Of a DNA stretch of 19,355 bases, positions 1 through 6,563 are shown one piece after another. The position numbers and the translations under genes are program-made. How positions within the stretch are numbered: position 1 is the stretch's first letter; each line of letters begins with the position of its first letter. Under the pieces are notes generated by a model, which saw nothing but the letters and a program-made list of their open reading frames with translations, did not search any database and was not told the DNA's origin. Location of the stretch: positions 1-19,355 of the forward strand of contig JBBIOI010000063.1 in NCBI GenBank assembly GCA_037443425.1, read 5' to 3'. The stretch comes from JBBIOI01 sp037443425 (lineage in GTDB: Bacteria; Desulfobacterota; BSN033; UBA1163).

Positions 1-90
1 TCCTATGAGATCTATTGCCTTCCTTAACGCGTGTAAAACATTCTTTTCTTCGTAATCTTCACATCTAACAATAGAAACCGGATTTTTCAT
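1..90 (-). CDS. DUF362-type protein, N-terminal fragment cut by window edge
   Basis: Reading from the ATG at 90 toward the left edge gives 30 codons without a stop, beginning MKNPVSIVRCEDYEEKNVL and continuing to a segment like ALRKAIDLIG. A start of the form 'VSIVRCEDY...V..ALRKAIDLIGG' is typical of DUF362 family proteins, a poorly characterised family often fused to ferredoxin domains in anaerobes. Only the N-terminus is inside the window, so the rest of the protein and any ferredoxin domain cannot be seen. The upstream sequence is AT-rich with only a weak AAAGAA ribosome site. The gene is divergent from the substrate-binding protein gene at 581, and the 490 bp between them should hold both promoters. 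The family call rests on about 30 residues. Confidence 0.6.
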   Translation of the reverse strand, partial: MKNPVSIVRCEDYEEKNVLHALRKAIDLIG

Positions 91-208
91 ATTTCTTTAG
101 AATTTTCTATTTTAATTAAAATTGATACATATAGTTTAACCGTCATTCAAAAATGATTCCAGTCAAAAAATCCTCTTTTTCCAAAGATTGGGGTAAAAAA
201 CCTCCTAC

Positions 209-289
209 GTCATTCCCGTGAAAACGGGGAATCCAGCTGTTTTTTTAATTTTTTTATTTTCCCTGGGTTCCTCCTTTCGCAGGAATGAC
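209..289. repeat. Dispersed palindromic repeat, GTCATTCCCG type
   Basis: The element opens with GTCATTCCCG followed by tgaaaacggggaatcc, and closes with the inverted end cgcaggaatgac. The middle is a T-rich stretch. The same opening (cttgaaaacgggaatcc) recurs at 3313-3342, which shows it is a family and not chance. Such elements are short non-coding palindromes scattered between genes in many anaerobe genomes. Confidence 0.7.
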
Positions 290-323
290 AGCTTTAATTT
301 TTATATAAATTGAGCTATTAAAG

Positions 324-429
324 ATTGTCATTTCGAGGCAAAGCCGAAGTAATCTCTTCGAAATTTTCATTCCTAACTAAGTAAGAAATCTATGAGATTG
401 CCACGCACCCTCTGGGTGCTCGCAATGAT
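324..429. repeat. Dispersed palindromic repeat, GTCATTTCGAG/GAGATTGCCACG type
   Basis: The element begins attgtcatttcgag and ends ctcgcaatgat, which are inverted ends. Inside is gagattgccacgcaccc followed by a tgggtgctcg arm, a segment repeated almost exactly at 3399-3430 and, inverted, at 7117-7150. Directly to its left is tataaattgagct (304-316). This matches the boundary sequence of the copies at 5891 and 7071, so the true left end may be near 299. Confidence 0.75.
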
Positions 430-478
430 TGATAAAAAAAGCAGTTTTGAACACTACCTCCTCAGTCTTTCAAAGACT

Positions 479-498
479 TTTTCAGACATCTCTGAAAA
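479..498. other. Small perfect hairpin upstream of the substrate-binding protein promoter
   Basis: TTTTCAGA and TCTGAAAA form a perfect 8-bp stem around the loop catc. A second palindrome, agtcttt-c-aaagact, lies just before it at 464-478. The hairpin is only 5 bp upstream of the TTGACA at 504. It could shield the gene from upstream read-through or bind a regulator. Nothing more can be said from sequence. Confidence 0.4.
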
Positions 499-503
499 TT
501 TAA

Positions 504-534
504 TTGACAAATAGAGAATTTTGTGTTTTAGAAT
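504..534 (+). promoter_or_regulatory. Candidate sigma-70 promoter for the substrate-binding protein gene
   Basis: A perfect TTGACA lies at 504-509. A TTTAGA with 17-bp spacing (527-532) or TAGAAT with 19-bp spacing (529-534) could be the -10 element. The start codon follows about 50 bp later, after a strong AGGGGGGT ribosome site at 567-573. The -35 is clear but the -10 is ambiguous. Confidence 0.5.
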
Positions 535-580
535 AACCAATCTTTTATAAAAGAAAAAAATTTAAAGGGGGGTAAATGAC

Positions 581-1861
581 ATGACAAAAAGTTGTATAAC
601 AAGAAGGGAATTTGTTAAAAAGGCTTCGCTTGCTGGAGCAGCCTTAAGCATTCCTTCATTTACAAAATCTATTTTTGCGGCTTCAAAAAGAGATTATATC
701 TTGATTGGAAGACCAAATCCTACTTCTGGTCCTTTATCTGCATTTGGTGAATCTACACCATGGATTGATGAGCGTGCAATTGCAGAGATTAATAAGGATG
801 GTGGAATCTTCATTAAAGAGGCAGGTAAAAGGTTACCAGTAAAGGTTAAAATTGTTGATACGGAAAGTGATCCAACAAAAGCAGCTGATATCGCCTCAAA
901 ACTTATACTTCAAGATCATGTAGACCTTATGATTGTACTTCATACACCTGATACTGTTAATCCTGTGGCAGCAGTTTGTGAGCGATATCAGGTGCCTTGT
1001 ATTTCGGCAGATGCCCCTATTGAATCATGGCTTACAGGAGGTCCATATAAATGGACCTTCCATTTTCATTTCTCAGTACCACAGATTGTAGAAAGTTTTA
1101 TTGCTATGTGGGATTCTGTAGCCGATAAAACTAATAAGGTTGTTGGAGGCCTATGGCCAAATGATCCTGATGGGAAAACATATTCAGAGATGTTTACAAA
1201 ACGTCTAATTGAGAAAGGATATAAGGTTGTTGATGCCGGGAGATTTCCAAGAGGAACGATGGATTATACATCGTTCATCGATCTCTGGAAAAGGGAAAAA
1301 GTAGAAATTTTGACTGGGGTTCAGACCCCACCCGATTTTGCCACGGCATGGCGTCAATGCTTCCAACAAGGTTTTATTCCAAAGATGTCAACACATGGTA
1401 AGCCGATTCTTTTCCCTTCAGCTGTACAAGCCTTGGGTGGGAATCTGGCACATGGATTAACTACATGCGTTTGGTGGAGTCCACATCACCCATTTAAATC
1501 ATCTCTTGCTGGTTATAGTGCCAAAGTCCTCTGTGACGCGTGGACCGAAAAGACAGGAAGACAGTGGACACAGCCGTTAGGATTCAAATATGCCACCTAT
1601 GAAGTAGCTGCAGATGTGCTTAAAAGGGCAGCCTCTCTTGATAAGGATAAGATCCGGGAAACAATTATTAAGACGGACCTTAAGACAATTGTAGGTCCGA
1701 TAAAATACACTAAAGATAATTATTGCAAGACCCCAATGGTAGGAGGACAATGGGTAAAAGGTAAAGGCAGATGGCCATGGGAACTTGAGATTGTTGAAAA
1801 TAATCAATACCCAGAAATAAAAAAGACTGCAGAGTTGATATTCCCGATTCCAAGACCTTAA
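581..1861 (+). CDS. Tat-exported ABC transporter substrate-binding protein, Leu/Ile/Val type
   Basis: This 426-residue protein belongs to the periplasmic-binding-protein type 1 family that captures branched-chain amino acids, amides or related small organics for LIV-type ABC importers. The N-terminus carries a twin-arginine signal (ITRREFVKKA, residues 6-15, then a hydrophobic stretch), so export of a folded protein is expected. The mature part follows the usual two-lobe layout: the opening 'GRPNPTSGPLSAFGE' ligand-entry segment, the D..SDPTKAADIASKLI helix near residue 95, and the central 'GTMDYTSFID' hinge region. The ATG at 581 is preceded by a strong ribosome site. No permease or ATPase gene is adjacent, and a terminator follows at once, so it is an orphan binding protein. 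Its ligand cannot be predicted. An orphan could feed a distant permease or act as a sensor. Confidence 0.93.
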   Translation: MTKSCITRREFVKKASLAGAALSIPSFTKSIFAASKRDYILIGRPNPTSGPLSAFGESTPWIDERAIAEINKDGGIFIKEAGKRLPVKVKIVDTESDPTKAADIASKLILQDHVDLMIVLHTPDTVNPVAAVCERYQVPCISADAPIESWLTGGPYKWTFHFHFSVPQIVESFIAMWDSVADKTNKVVGGLWPNDPDGKTYSEMFTKRLIEKGYKVVDAGRFPRGTMDYTSFIDLWKREKVEILTGVQTPPDFATAWRQCFQQGFIPKMSTHGKPILFPSAVQALGGNLAHGLTTCVWWSPHHPFKSSLAGYSAKVLCDAWTEKTGRQWTQPLGFKYATYEVAADVLKRAASLDKDKIRETIIKTDLKTIVGPIKYTKDNYCKTPMVGGQWVKGKGRWPWELEIVENNQYPEIKKTAELIFPIPRP

Positions 1862-1871
1862 AAAATGTTAC

Positions 1872-1930
1872 TTCTCCCTCACTTCTTATTTCTCCGCAGT
1901 AGAAATGGAATAAGGTGAGGGAGAATTTTA
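1872..1930 (+). terminator. Hairpin terminator after the substrate-binding protein gene
   Basis: TTCTCCCTCAC (1872-1882) pairs perfectly with GTGAGGGAGAA (1915-1925). The stem continues inward imperfectly through ttcttatttct and agaaatggaataag, and TTTTAT follows the stem. It lies 10 bp after the stop codon, as expected for an intrinsic terminator. Confidence 0.8.
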
Positions 1931-2250
1931 TCTTTGCAAGTGATAAAACTATCGTGATAAGCCATTTTTTATAAGAGTTAACTTTATTCGTTTCATCCGT
2001 TCTTTATTTAAGGTAAGTGATTTATATAATTGCTAATTTCCTTATTCTCATACCGGATATAGTGTCTGCTTTCCCTTTCTGCGATCAGAAAGCCAATAAC
2101 AAAAAATTGTTCCATTGGGTTATAATAAAAAAGTAAACCATGTAAGATTGTGCTTCAGCCATTTAGAAGAACCTGGCTGTTGATAGGAGAAATAAGTGTT
2201 TCTTTTAAACCGATTGAAGATTTAAAAAGAAAAGGTCATAAATTTTTATA
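1931..2250. other. Intergenic region upstream of the AEC permease, with a possible leader ORF
   Basis: No recognisable gene is present. A TATAAT at 2121-2126 could be a -10 element but has no good -35. An open frame from a GTG at 2150 runs to a TAA at 2249-2251 that overlaps the ATG of the permease gene (TAATG). It has 33 codons and no clear ribosome site. It may be a leader peptide, the tail of a decayed gene, or chance. Confidence 0.4.
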
Positions 2251-3219
2251 ATGAATATTGTACTGATTACCCTGCAAGCAGTTGCTACCCTTATAATAAT
2301 AGGTGTTTTAGGTTTCTGGATTATTAAGAGAAATATTTTACCTGAAGATATTCTCCACATTCTTGGAATATTAGCAATTGATATAGCTCTTCCCTGTATT
2401 GTATTTGCAAACATTATGCTTCAGTTTTCTACATCATCAACCCTTCTTTGGTGGAAGTTTCCTGTTTGGTGGTTAGCGTTTTCGATTATAGCCCTTATTC
2501 TGACTTTAATAACTATGTTTATTTCATCTAATAAAACACGACGTGAATTTGCAATTAGCCTTTTCTTCCAAAATGGTCTTTTTTTCCCTTTTATCATCAT
2601 ATTAGGTATTTTCGGACCAAACACACCAATCATACCTGAGCTGTTTCTTTTTATTGCCTTTCACCCCACAGTTTTCTTTTCAACAAACCATCTTTTTTTT
2701 AAAAAAAATAAAATTGAGGAAGAAGCAAGGCTTAAGAGACGAATGAGATGGGAAAGGATATTTAATCCGGTTCTGGTCTCAACTTTTATTGCACTTATTC
2801 TAAAATTATCTGGAGGAGATAGATATTTTCCAAATTTCGTTCTTTCAGCCCTTCAGATGATCGGTTCAATGTCAGTTCCTCTATTAATGCTGATCCTTGG
2901 TGGGAGTTTATATGTGGATTTCCAAAAAAAAGGGAAAATTTATATTAATGAGATTATTAAATTTGTTTTAATAAAAAATATCTTTTTCCCGCTCTTTTTT
3001 ATTGGTTTTTTAATCCTGATTCGACCAGAATATTCTATTGCACTAATCATTTTTCTTCAAAGTGCAGCGCCACCTATTACAGCCATACCAATACAGGTTC
3101 AAAAGCATGGTGGGAATCCATCCATTACAAACCAATTTATCCTATCGAGCTTTATCTTTTCTATCATCTCTATACCTTTGATATTCATACTTTTCAATAA
3201 ATATTTCCCTATGCCTTGA
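2251..3219 (+). CDS. AEC family transporter (auxin efflux carrier-like permease)
   Basis: This 322-residue, very hydrophobic inner-membrane protein has about ten membrane segments in two halves separated by a charged loop near residues 148-168 (FFKKNKIEEEARLKRR). That layout and length are typical of the AEC family, secondary transporters that often move malate, malonate or other organic acids. Supporting features are the PCIVFANIM segment in the first half and the SAAPPITAIPIQVQKHGG segment followed by a final helix pair near the C-terminus. The ribosome site is weak: only an AAGG lies upstream, too far for ideal spacing. The start codon overlaps the stop of a 33-codon open frame, so translational coupling is possible. 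The substrate is unknown, and no neighbouring enzyme indicates it. Confidence 0.9.
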   Translation: MNIVLITLQAVATLIIIGVLGFWIIKRNILPEDILHILGILAIDIALPCIVFANIMLQFSTSSTLLWWKFPVWWLAFSIIALILTLITMFISSNKTRREFAISLFFQNGLFFPFIIILGIFGPNTPIIPELFLFIAFHPTVFFSTNHLFFKKNKIEEEARLKRRMRWERIFNPVLVSTFIALILKLSGGDRYFPNFVLSALQMIGSMSVPLLMLILGGSLYVDFQKKGKIYINEIIKFVLIKNIFFPLFFIGFLILIRPEYSIALIIFLQSAAPPITAIPIQVQKHGGNPSITNQFILSSFIFSIISIPLIFILFNKYFPMP

Positions 3220-3229
3220 TCATAAGGTT

Positions 3230-3256
3230 ATCAAGGTGTCATTTGTTTATGATCCG
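3230..3256. repeat. Left arm of an inverted repeat flanking the DUF523-DUF1722 gene
   Basis: ATCAAGGTGTCATTT (3230-3244) is the exact reverse complement of 4550-4564. The match extends inward as gtttatgatcc against attttatgctcc, with one indel and two mismatches. The arm begins 11 bp after the permease stop codon. Confidence 0.75.
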
Positions 3257-3312
3257 TTTAATAAATAGTTTTTCAGACCTCTCAATAACGATTCTTTTGA
3301 TAGAAGCATCTG

Positions 3313-3433
3313 TTTTCCCTTGAAAACGGGAATCCATCTGCGTTTAAATGTTTTTCTTTTCCCTGCCAAAATTGTCATTCCAAGCAGAGGAGGAATCTAT
3401 GAGATTGCCACGCACCCTTTTGGGTGCTCGATG
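3313..3433. repeat. Dispersed palindromic repeat, composite copy
   Basis: The first part (cttgaaaacgggaatcc) matches the element at 209-289. The second part (attgtcattccaagcagagg, then gagattgccacgcaccc and tgggtgctcg) matches the element at 324-429. The order of the two parts is the same as at 209-429, only more compact. The locus may therefore be a degraded copy of the same composite. Confidence 0.7.
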
Positions 3434-3573
3434 TTTATTGGCAAGACGGCTGTAAAGAATTTGCCAGATAAGAAATATAACCTCATCACGGAAAAAAAGA
3501 TGATTAACCCTTTGATAAATCAATTTTAAAATAAATATAATTTATGTTAGATTAAATTGAGTAGAATCTTATC

Positions 3574-4521
3574 ATGGAAAAGATCAAACTTGGAATCAGC
3601 GCCTGTCTTTTGGGTAAGAAGGTTCGTTATGATGGAGGGCATAGGTTAGACCGATTTCTACGTGATACACTTGGGAAGTATGTGGAGTATGTCCCTGTCT
3701 GTCCAGAAGTGGAGTGTGGCCTACCAGTTCCAAGGGAATCGATGAGACTTGAGGGAAATCCATGTTCTCCAAGGTTGATTACAACAGAGACAAAAAAAGA
3801 TTTGACCAAAAGGATGATCCGATGGGCCAAGAAACGTGTAGCCGAACTCGAAAAAGAAGACCTTTATGGTTTTATCTTCAAAAGTGGTTCTCCAAGCAGT
3901 GGCATGGAGGGTGTTAAGGTATACAATGAGAAGGGTGTTGTGGTGGGAAAGGGGATCGGGATATTTGCTAAAATATTTATGGAACATTTTCCTCTCCTTC
4001 CTGTTGAGGACGAAAAGAGGATTCATGACCCAAGGCTTCGCGAGAATTTCATAGAACGTATCTTTACCCTTAAGAGATGGCGTGATGTATCTTCAAAGAG
4101 GCCAAAAGCTCGAAGCCTTATAGAATTTCATAGCCAGCACAAATTTCTTATTCTTTCACATAGCCCAAAACATGAACAGTCAATGGGGAGACTCGTAGCA
4201 AGACTCAGGGAAATACCAATTAAAGAAGCTTTTATGGAATATCAAGAGCTTCTTATAGAAGCTTTGAAAGTTCCATCAACCCCAAAGAGGCATGCTAATG
4301 TATTGATGCATATGATTGGCTATTTTAAAGAAAAAATTAACCCTGATGAAAAGAAGGAATTGTTAGAGATTATTGAATACTACCGTAAGGACTTTATACC
4401 TTTAATTGCTCCAATAACACTTATCAAACATTATGTGCGTAAATATAATCAAACCTACCTTAAAGAGCAGATTTACCTATATCCTCATCCCTTAGAATTA
4501 CAGCTAAAATATCATGTATAA
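3574..4521 (+). CDS. DUF523-DUF1722 fusion protein
   Basis: Residues 1-150 form a DUF523 domain: GISACLLG with Cys11, VRYDGGH, and CPEVECGLP with Cys43 and Cys48. Residues about 185-305 form a DUF1722 (YbgA-like) domain: KFLILSHSPKH, then KRHANVLMHMIGYFK and HYVRKY. DUF523 includes TudS, a [4Fe-4S]-dependent thiouracil desulfidase whose cluster is held by three Cys. In this protein the usual SPSCG motif reads SPSSG (Ser109), so one expected Cys is missing. I believe fused family members often share this, but cannot confirm it. The role may be removal of sulfur from modified nucleobases, but this is inference. The ATG at 3574 lacks a strong ribosome site. The 315-residue length fits the fused family. 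An inverted repeat pair encloses the gene. Confidence 0.92.
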   Translation: MEKIKLGISACLLGKKVRYDGGHRLDRFLRDTLGKYVEYVPVCPEVECGLPVPRESMRLEGNPCSPRLITTETKKDLTKRMIRWAKKRVAELEKEDLYGFIFKSGSPSSGMEGVKVYNEKGVVVGKGIGIFAKIFMEHFPLLPVEDEKRIHDPRLRENFIERIFTLKRWRDVSSKRPKARSLIEFHSQHKFLILSHSPKHEQSMGRLVARLREIPIKEAFMEYQELLIEALKVPSTPKRHANVLMHMIGYFKEKINPDEKKELLEIIEYYRKDFIPLIAPITLIKHYVRKYNQTYLKEQIYLYPHPLELQLKYHV

Positions 4522-4536
4522 AGGAGAGTTATTAAT

Positions 4537-4564
4537 GGGAGCATAAAATAAATGACACCTTGAT
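4537..4564. repeat. Right arm of the inverted repeat flanking the DUF523-DUF1722 gene
   Basis: AAATGACACCTTGAT (4550-4564) is the exact inverse of 3230-3244, and the inner part (gggagcataaaat, 4537-4549) continues the match with one indel. It begins 15 bp after the DUF523-DUF1722 stop codon. The pair encloses about 1.33 kb with one gene. No clear target duplication is visible outside the arms. Confidence 0.75.
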
Positions 4565-4808
4565 GAGGGTTCGTCAAACCAAAAGGGCTTGCCCACGAGA
4601 AATTAAAAGAATCTAAAACGAAGGGTCCCTTGCCGTATTTGGTTTCATTCCTTATGTAAAATTAGACAAAGTCTTGTTGTGGAAAATCAATAAGACAAGG
4701 CGATCGAAGATGATAAGGATGATATAATTGCTCCGATTGATAAATATTGATTGTGGGCTTCCATTTTCTTATAAATTGGATTAATCAATTTAGATGGAGA
4801 GGAATAAA

Positions 4809-5195
4809 ATGGCTATCAAGATTGTTCGTCTTGGAACTCCAAGACAGAAAAATGAGGGTGTTCGTTTAGGTACAGTTCGTCGCCCTCCAAGGGGTGTGCC
4901 TAAAGAAGAGTATGCTTCAAGGAATTTTTATGATGTCTGGCTTCCAATCCTTTCACCCAGTGAGAAACTTTTAAAGGAAGGTAAAGTAGCCAAAACCGAT
5001 AAAGAGTGGTTAGCCTTTAAGAGGAAATTCCGTGCAGAGATGAATTTATCAGATGCAAGCAGGGTTTTAGACTTGCTTGCCGCCCTTTCACATCAGACTA
5101 ATTTCTCTCTTGGATGCTATTGCGAGAACGAAGAACGATGCCATCGATCTATCTTAAAGGAATTACTTAAAGAACGAGGGGCTAAGATTTATTAA
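4809..5195 (+). CDS. DUF488 family protein (YeaO-like)
   Basis: This is a small soluble protein of 128 residues from the chosen start. The C-terminal GCYCENEERCHRSILKELL motif is the family signature (C-x-C....CHR). The N-terminus, IKIVRLGTPR, and the central NFYDVWLPILSPS region also fit DUF488 (YeaO-type). The biochemical role of the family is unknown; the Cys/His cluster suggests nucleic-acid or metal binding. I prefer the ATG at 4809 over the in-frame ATG at 4794. A GGAGAGG ribosome site (4796-4802) lies 6 bp before 4809, and the five extra residues of the longer version would be encoded by that site. The gene is convergent with the molybdopterin-fold gene that ends at 5264. Confidence 0.9.
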   Translation: MAIKIVRLGTPRQKNEGVRLGTVRRPPRGVPKEEYASRNFYDVWLPILSPSEKLLKEGKVAKTDKEWLAFKRKFRAEMNLSDASRVLDLLAALSHQTNFSLGCYCENEERCHRSILKELLKERGAKIY

Positions 5196-5229
5196 ATTTT
5201 AAAATATCCAAGGAATGGTAAAATTTAAT
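5191..5229. terminator. AT-rich inverted repeat between convergent genes
   Basis: ATTAAATTTTA (5191-5201, including the DUF488 stop codon) pairs perfectly with TAAAATTTAAT (5219-5229) across a 17-base loop. Its position between two converging genes suits a bidirectional terminator. The stem has no G-C pairs, so the call is tentative. Confidence 0.4.
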
Positions 5230-5263
5230 TACGCCAATAGTCAGAACAGTTTTTCTAAGGCTG

Positions 5264-5863
5264 TTAGTCCAGAAATCTTATTACCTCGCCATCCGGAATA
5301 GGTCTTAAACGTCCTGAATTTAAGTCAAGAACTTTTCCCTTTGTAATTTGAGCATCATCTGAATAACCACGTTTTTCCCAATAACCAGGTATATAATGGT
5401 CCATTAATTCAATCTTTACAACACTCTTGGCAGATTTATATCCCCAAAGATAAGGACAGAATCCTCGGATAGGACCTCCATAGTCTTCTTCCAAAGGTTC
5501 ATTATCGAATTCATATGCTAAAAGAGTTTTCTCACGTAAAGCTATTTCTATGGGAATTGAAGTATCATAGATCATCCTATACGACCAGAAACGGATATAC
5601 TTAACCTTTTGATCTATCCCTACCAATTTGAGAAGATCGCCTATCTTTATACCTCCCCATCTTCCAAACACAGAAAATCGCGTGACACTTGTTAGACGAG
5701 CCTCAACAATAGATTTAGGCATTTCCATTAATTGATGCCAGTTAAATTTTTCATGATTTTTACATAAACCACTAACCTCGACTGTCCATTTCTCTTTCTG
5801 GAGTTTTCCAGGATGACCTTCTATCCAGAATATAGGGGTATTTAACTCTTTTAGCCTGCTCAT
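5264..5863 (-). CDS. Cytoplasmic sulfite-oxidase-fold molybdopterin protein with Ser at the Mo-ligand position
   Basis: This 199-residue protein has the oxidoreductase molybdopterin-binding fold of the sulfite oxidase family. Family landmarks are WTVEVSGLC near residue 26, WGGIKIGDLL near 69-78, the GG.PIRGFCPYLWGYKS segment near 130-145 that contacts the pterin, and KIELMDHYIPGYWEKRGY near the C-terminus. There is no signal peptide, so it should act in the cytoplasm. In sulfite oxidase relatives the Cys of the CVTRWS/CVTGWS motif binds molybdenum. Here the motif is SVTRFS, with Ser59 encoded by AGT at 5687-5689. Either this is a subfamily with a Ser site or the metal chemistry is altered. 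No ribosome site is evident before the ATG, and a TATAAT-like sequence lies only about 10 bp upstream. The substrate is unknown. Confidence 0.85.
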   Translation of the reverse strand: MSRLKELNTPIFWIEGHPGKLQKEKWTVEVSGLCKNHEKFNWHQLMEMPKSIVEARLTSVTRFSVFGRWGGIKIGDLLKLVGIDQKVKYIRFWSYRMIYDTSIPIEIALREKTLLAYEFDNEPLEEDYGGPIRGFCPYLWGYKSAKSVVKIELMDHYIPGYWEKRGYSDDAQITKGKVLDLNSGRLRPIPDGEVIRFLD

Positions 5864-5886
5864 AACTTTTTTATATTATAAAACAT

Positions 5887-6042
5887 TTTTATATAAATTG
5901 AGCGATTACTTATTGTCATTGTAATTCAGGGCTGAATCCTTATACCGAGTGAAACGAAGGAACAATATTGGAGATTGCCGCGTCGCTTCGGTCCTCGCAA
6001 CGACTTAGTCAGATTGCCACGCCTTTCAGGCTCGAAATGATT
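5887..6042. repeat. Dispersed repeat with tandem right halves
   Basis: The left boundary, tttttatataaattgagcg (5887-5905), matches 299-317 closely and shares taaattgagcgatt with the element at 7071. The body has attgtcattg, then two tandem right-hand modules: gagattgccgcgtcgcttcg (from 5971) and cagattgccacgcctttcagg (from 6010). The right terminal inverted repeat present in the 7071-7236 copy is missing, so this copy is truncated or rearranged. It fills most of the gap between two divergent genes. Confidence 0.65.
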
Positions 6043-6092
6043 GGGGAAAATTTCCGCCCCTTTACGAATAGATGAAAGAAAATAAAAATTAC

Positions 6093-6120
6093 TTGACAAG
6101 AATTATTCTAAAATGATAAT
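6093..6120 (+). promoter_or_regulatory. perR promoter with overlapping PerR/Fur-like operator
   Basis: TTGACA (6093-6098) and GATAAT (6115-6120) are spaced by 16 bp. Between and over the -10 lies ATTATtctaaaatgATAAT (6102-6120), an imperfect 19-bp palindrome with perfect 5-bp outer arms. It resembles the A/T-rich boxes of PerR and Fur regulators. The position would let PerR repress its own operon. The assignment is by pattern and location only. Confidence 0.6.
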
Positions 6121-6137
6121 AATAATAAAGGTGTAAG

Positions 6138-6542
6138 ATGAAAGAACTAAAAGCCATTGGAATAAAATTGACTCCTCAAAGAATGGCAATCATTAAATAT
6201 CTGGAAGGCAATAAAGATCATCCTTCGGCTGAAACAATATTTAGGGCCTTAAGGAGGAGATTCCCAACCATGTCTTTTGCTACTGTCTATAATACATTAG
6301 AAAACTTGAATAAGATAGGCTATATCAAGGAGCTTTATATTGACCCTCAAAAGAAGCGTTTTGATCCTGATACCAGTCCCCATCATCATCTCATTTGTGA
6401 GAAATGCAATAAGATTTTTGATATCCATTATGAAATTTCTATTCCTATTTCAAAGTTAGAAGAAGAAGGATTTCAAGTAACAAGGAGTAGTATAGAATTT
6501 TTTGGTATATGTCCTGATTGTAGAAAACAGGGAAAACTATAA
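6138..6542 (+). CDS. perR: PerR-type peroxide-sensing Fur family repressor
   Basis: This 134-residue Fur family regulator has an N-terminal winged helix (residues about 5-75, LTPQRMAIIKYLEG, FATVYNTLENL) and a metal-binding dimerisation domain. By spacing from the first zinc Cys pair, all five iron/manganese ligands known from Bacillus subtilis PerR are present: His28, Asp76, His82, His84 and Asp95. The last is Asp as in PerR, where Fur proteins usually have Glu, which supports peroxide sensing by metal-catalysed His oxidation. The structural zinc site is Cys87/Cys90 and Cys125/Cys128. The ATG follows a GGTGT-type ribosome site. Rubrerythrin starts 21 bp downstream in the same operon, and a palindrome in the promoter suggests autorepression. 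Confidence 0.9.
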   Translation: MKELKAIGIKLTPQRMAIIKYLEGNKDHPSAETIFRALRRRFPTMSFATVYNTLENLNKIGYIKELYIDPQKKRFDPDTSPHHHLICEKCNKIFDIHYEISIPISKLEEEGFQVTRSSIEFFGICPDCRKQGKL

Positions 6543-6563
6543 ATTCCAAAGGAGGTATGAGTA

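Larger units (their letters stand above)
91..580. other. Intergenic region between divergent genes, filled with palindromic repeats
   Basis: This 490-bp gap carries no credible gene. It holds two dispersed-repeat elements (209-289 and 324-429), two small perfect palindromes near 464-498, and a promoter-like sequence just before the gene at 581. The left 110 bp (91-200) is AT-rich and should contain the promoter of the leftward DUF362 gene. No clear -35/-10 pair stands out there. Confidence 0.6.
3220..3573. other. Intergenic region with one arm of an inverted repeat pair and a dispersed repeat
   Basis: There is no credible gene here. The open frame at 3320-3529 lies largely on repeat sequence and lacks a ribosome site. 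The gap holds the left arm of a long-range inverted repeat (3230-3256) and a dispersed palindromic element (3313-3433). The last 100 bp are AT-rich and must carry the promoter for the gene at 3574, but no consensus pair is evident. Confidence 0.6.

Noticed and set aside
209..429. CRISPR-like repeat array
   Set aside because: The repeats are palindromic modules of differing length without regular spacers, and no cas genes are present in the window.
3320..3529. 69-codon open frame on the + strand
   Set aside because: Much of it lies on a dispersed palindromic repeat copy. It has no ribosome site and no family resemblance, so it is not treated as a gene.
4565..4793. Open stretch reading LAVFGFIPYVKLDKVLLWKI and onward near 4629-4730
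   Set aside because: It has no start codon with a ribosome site and no recognised family. It could be a gene remnant but there is not enough evidence to annotate it.
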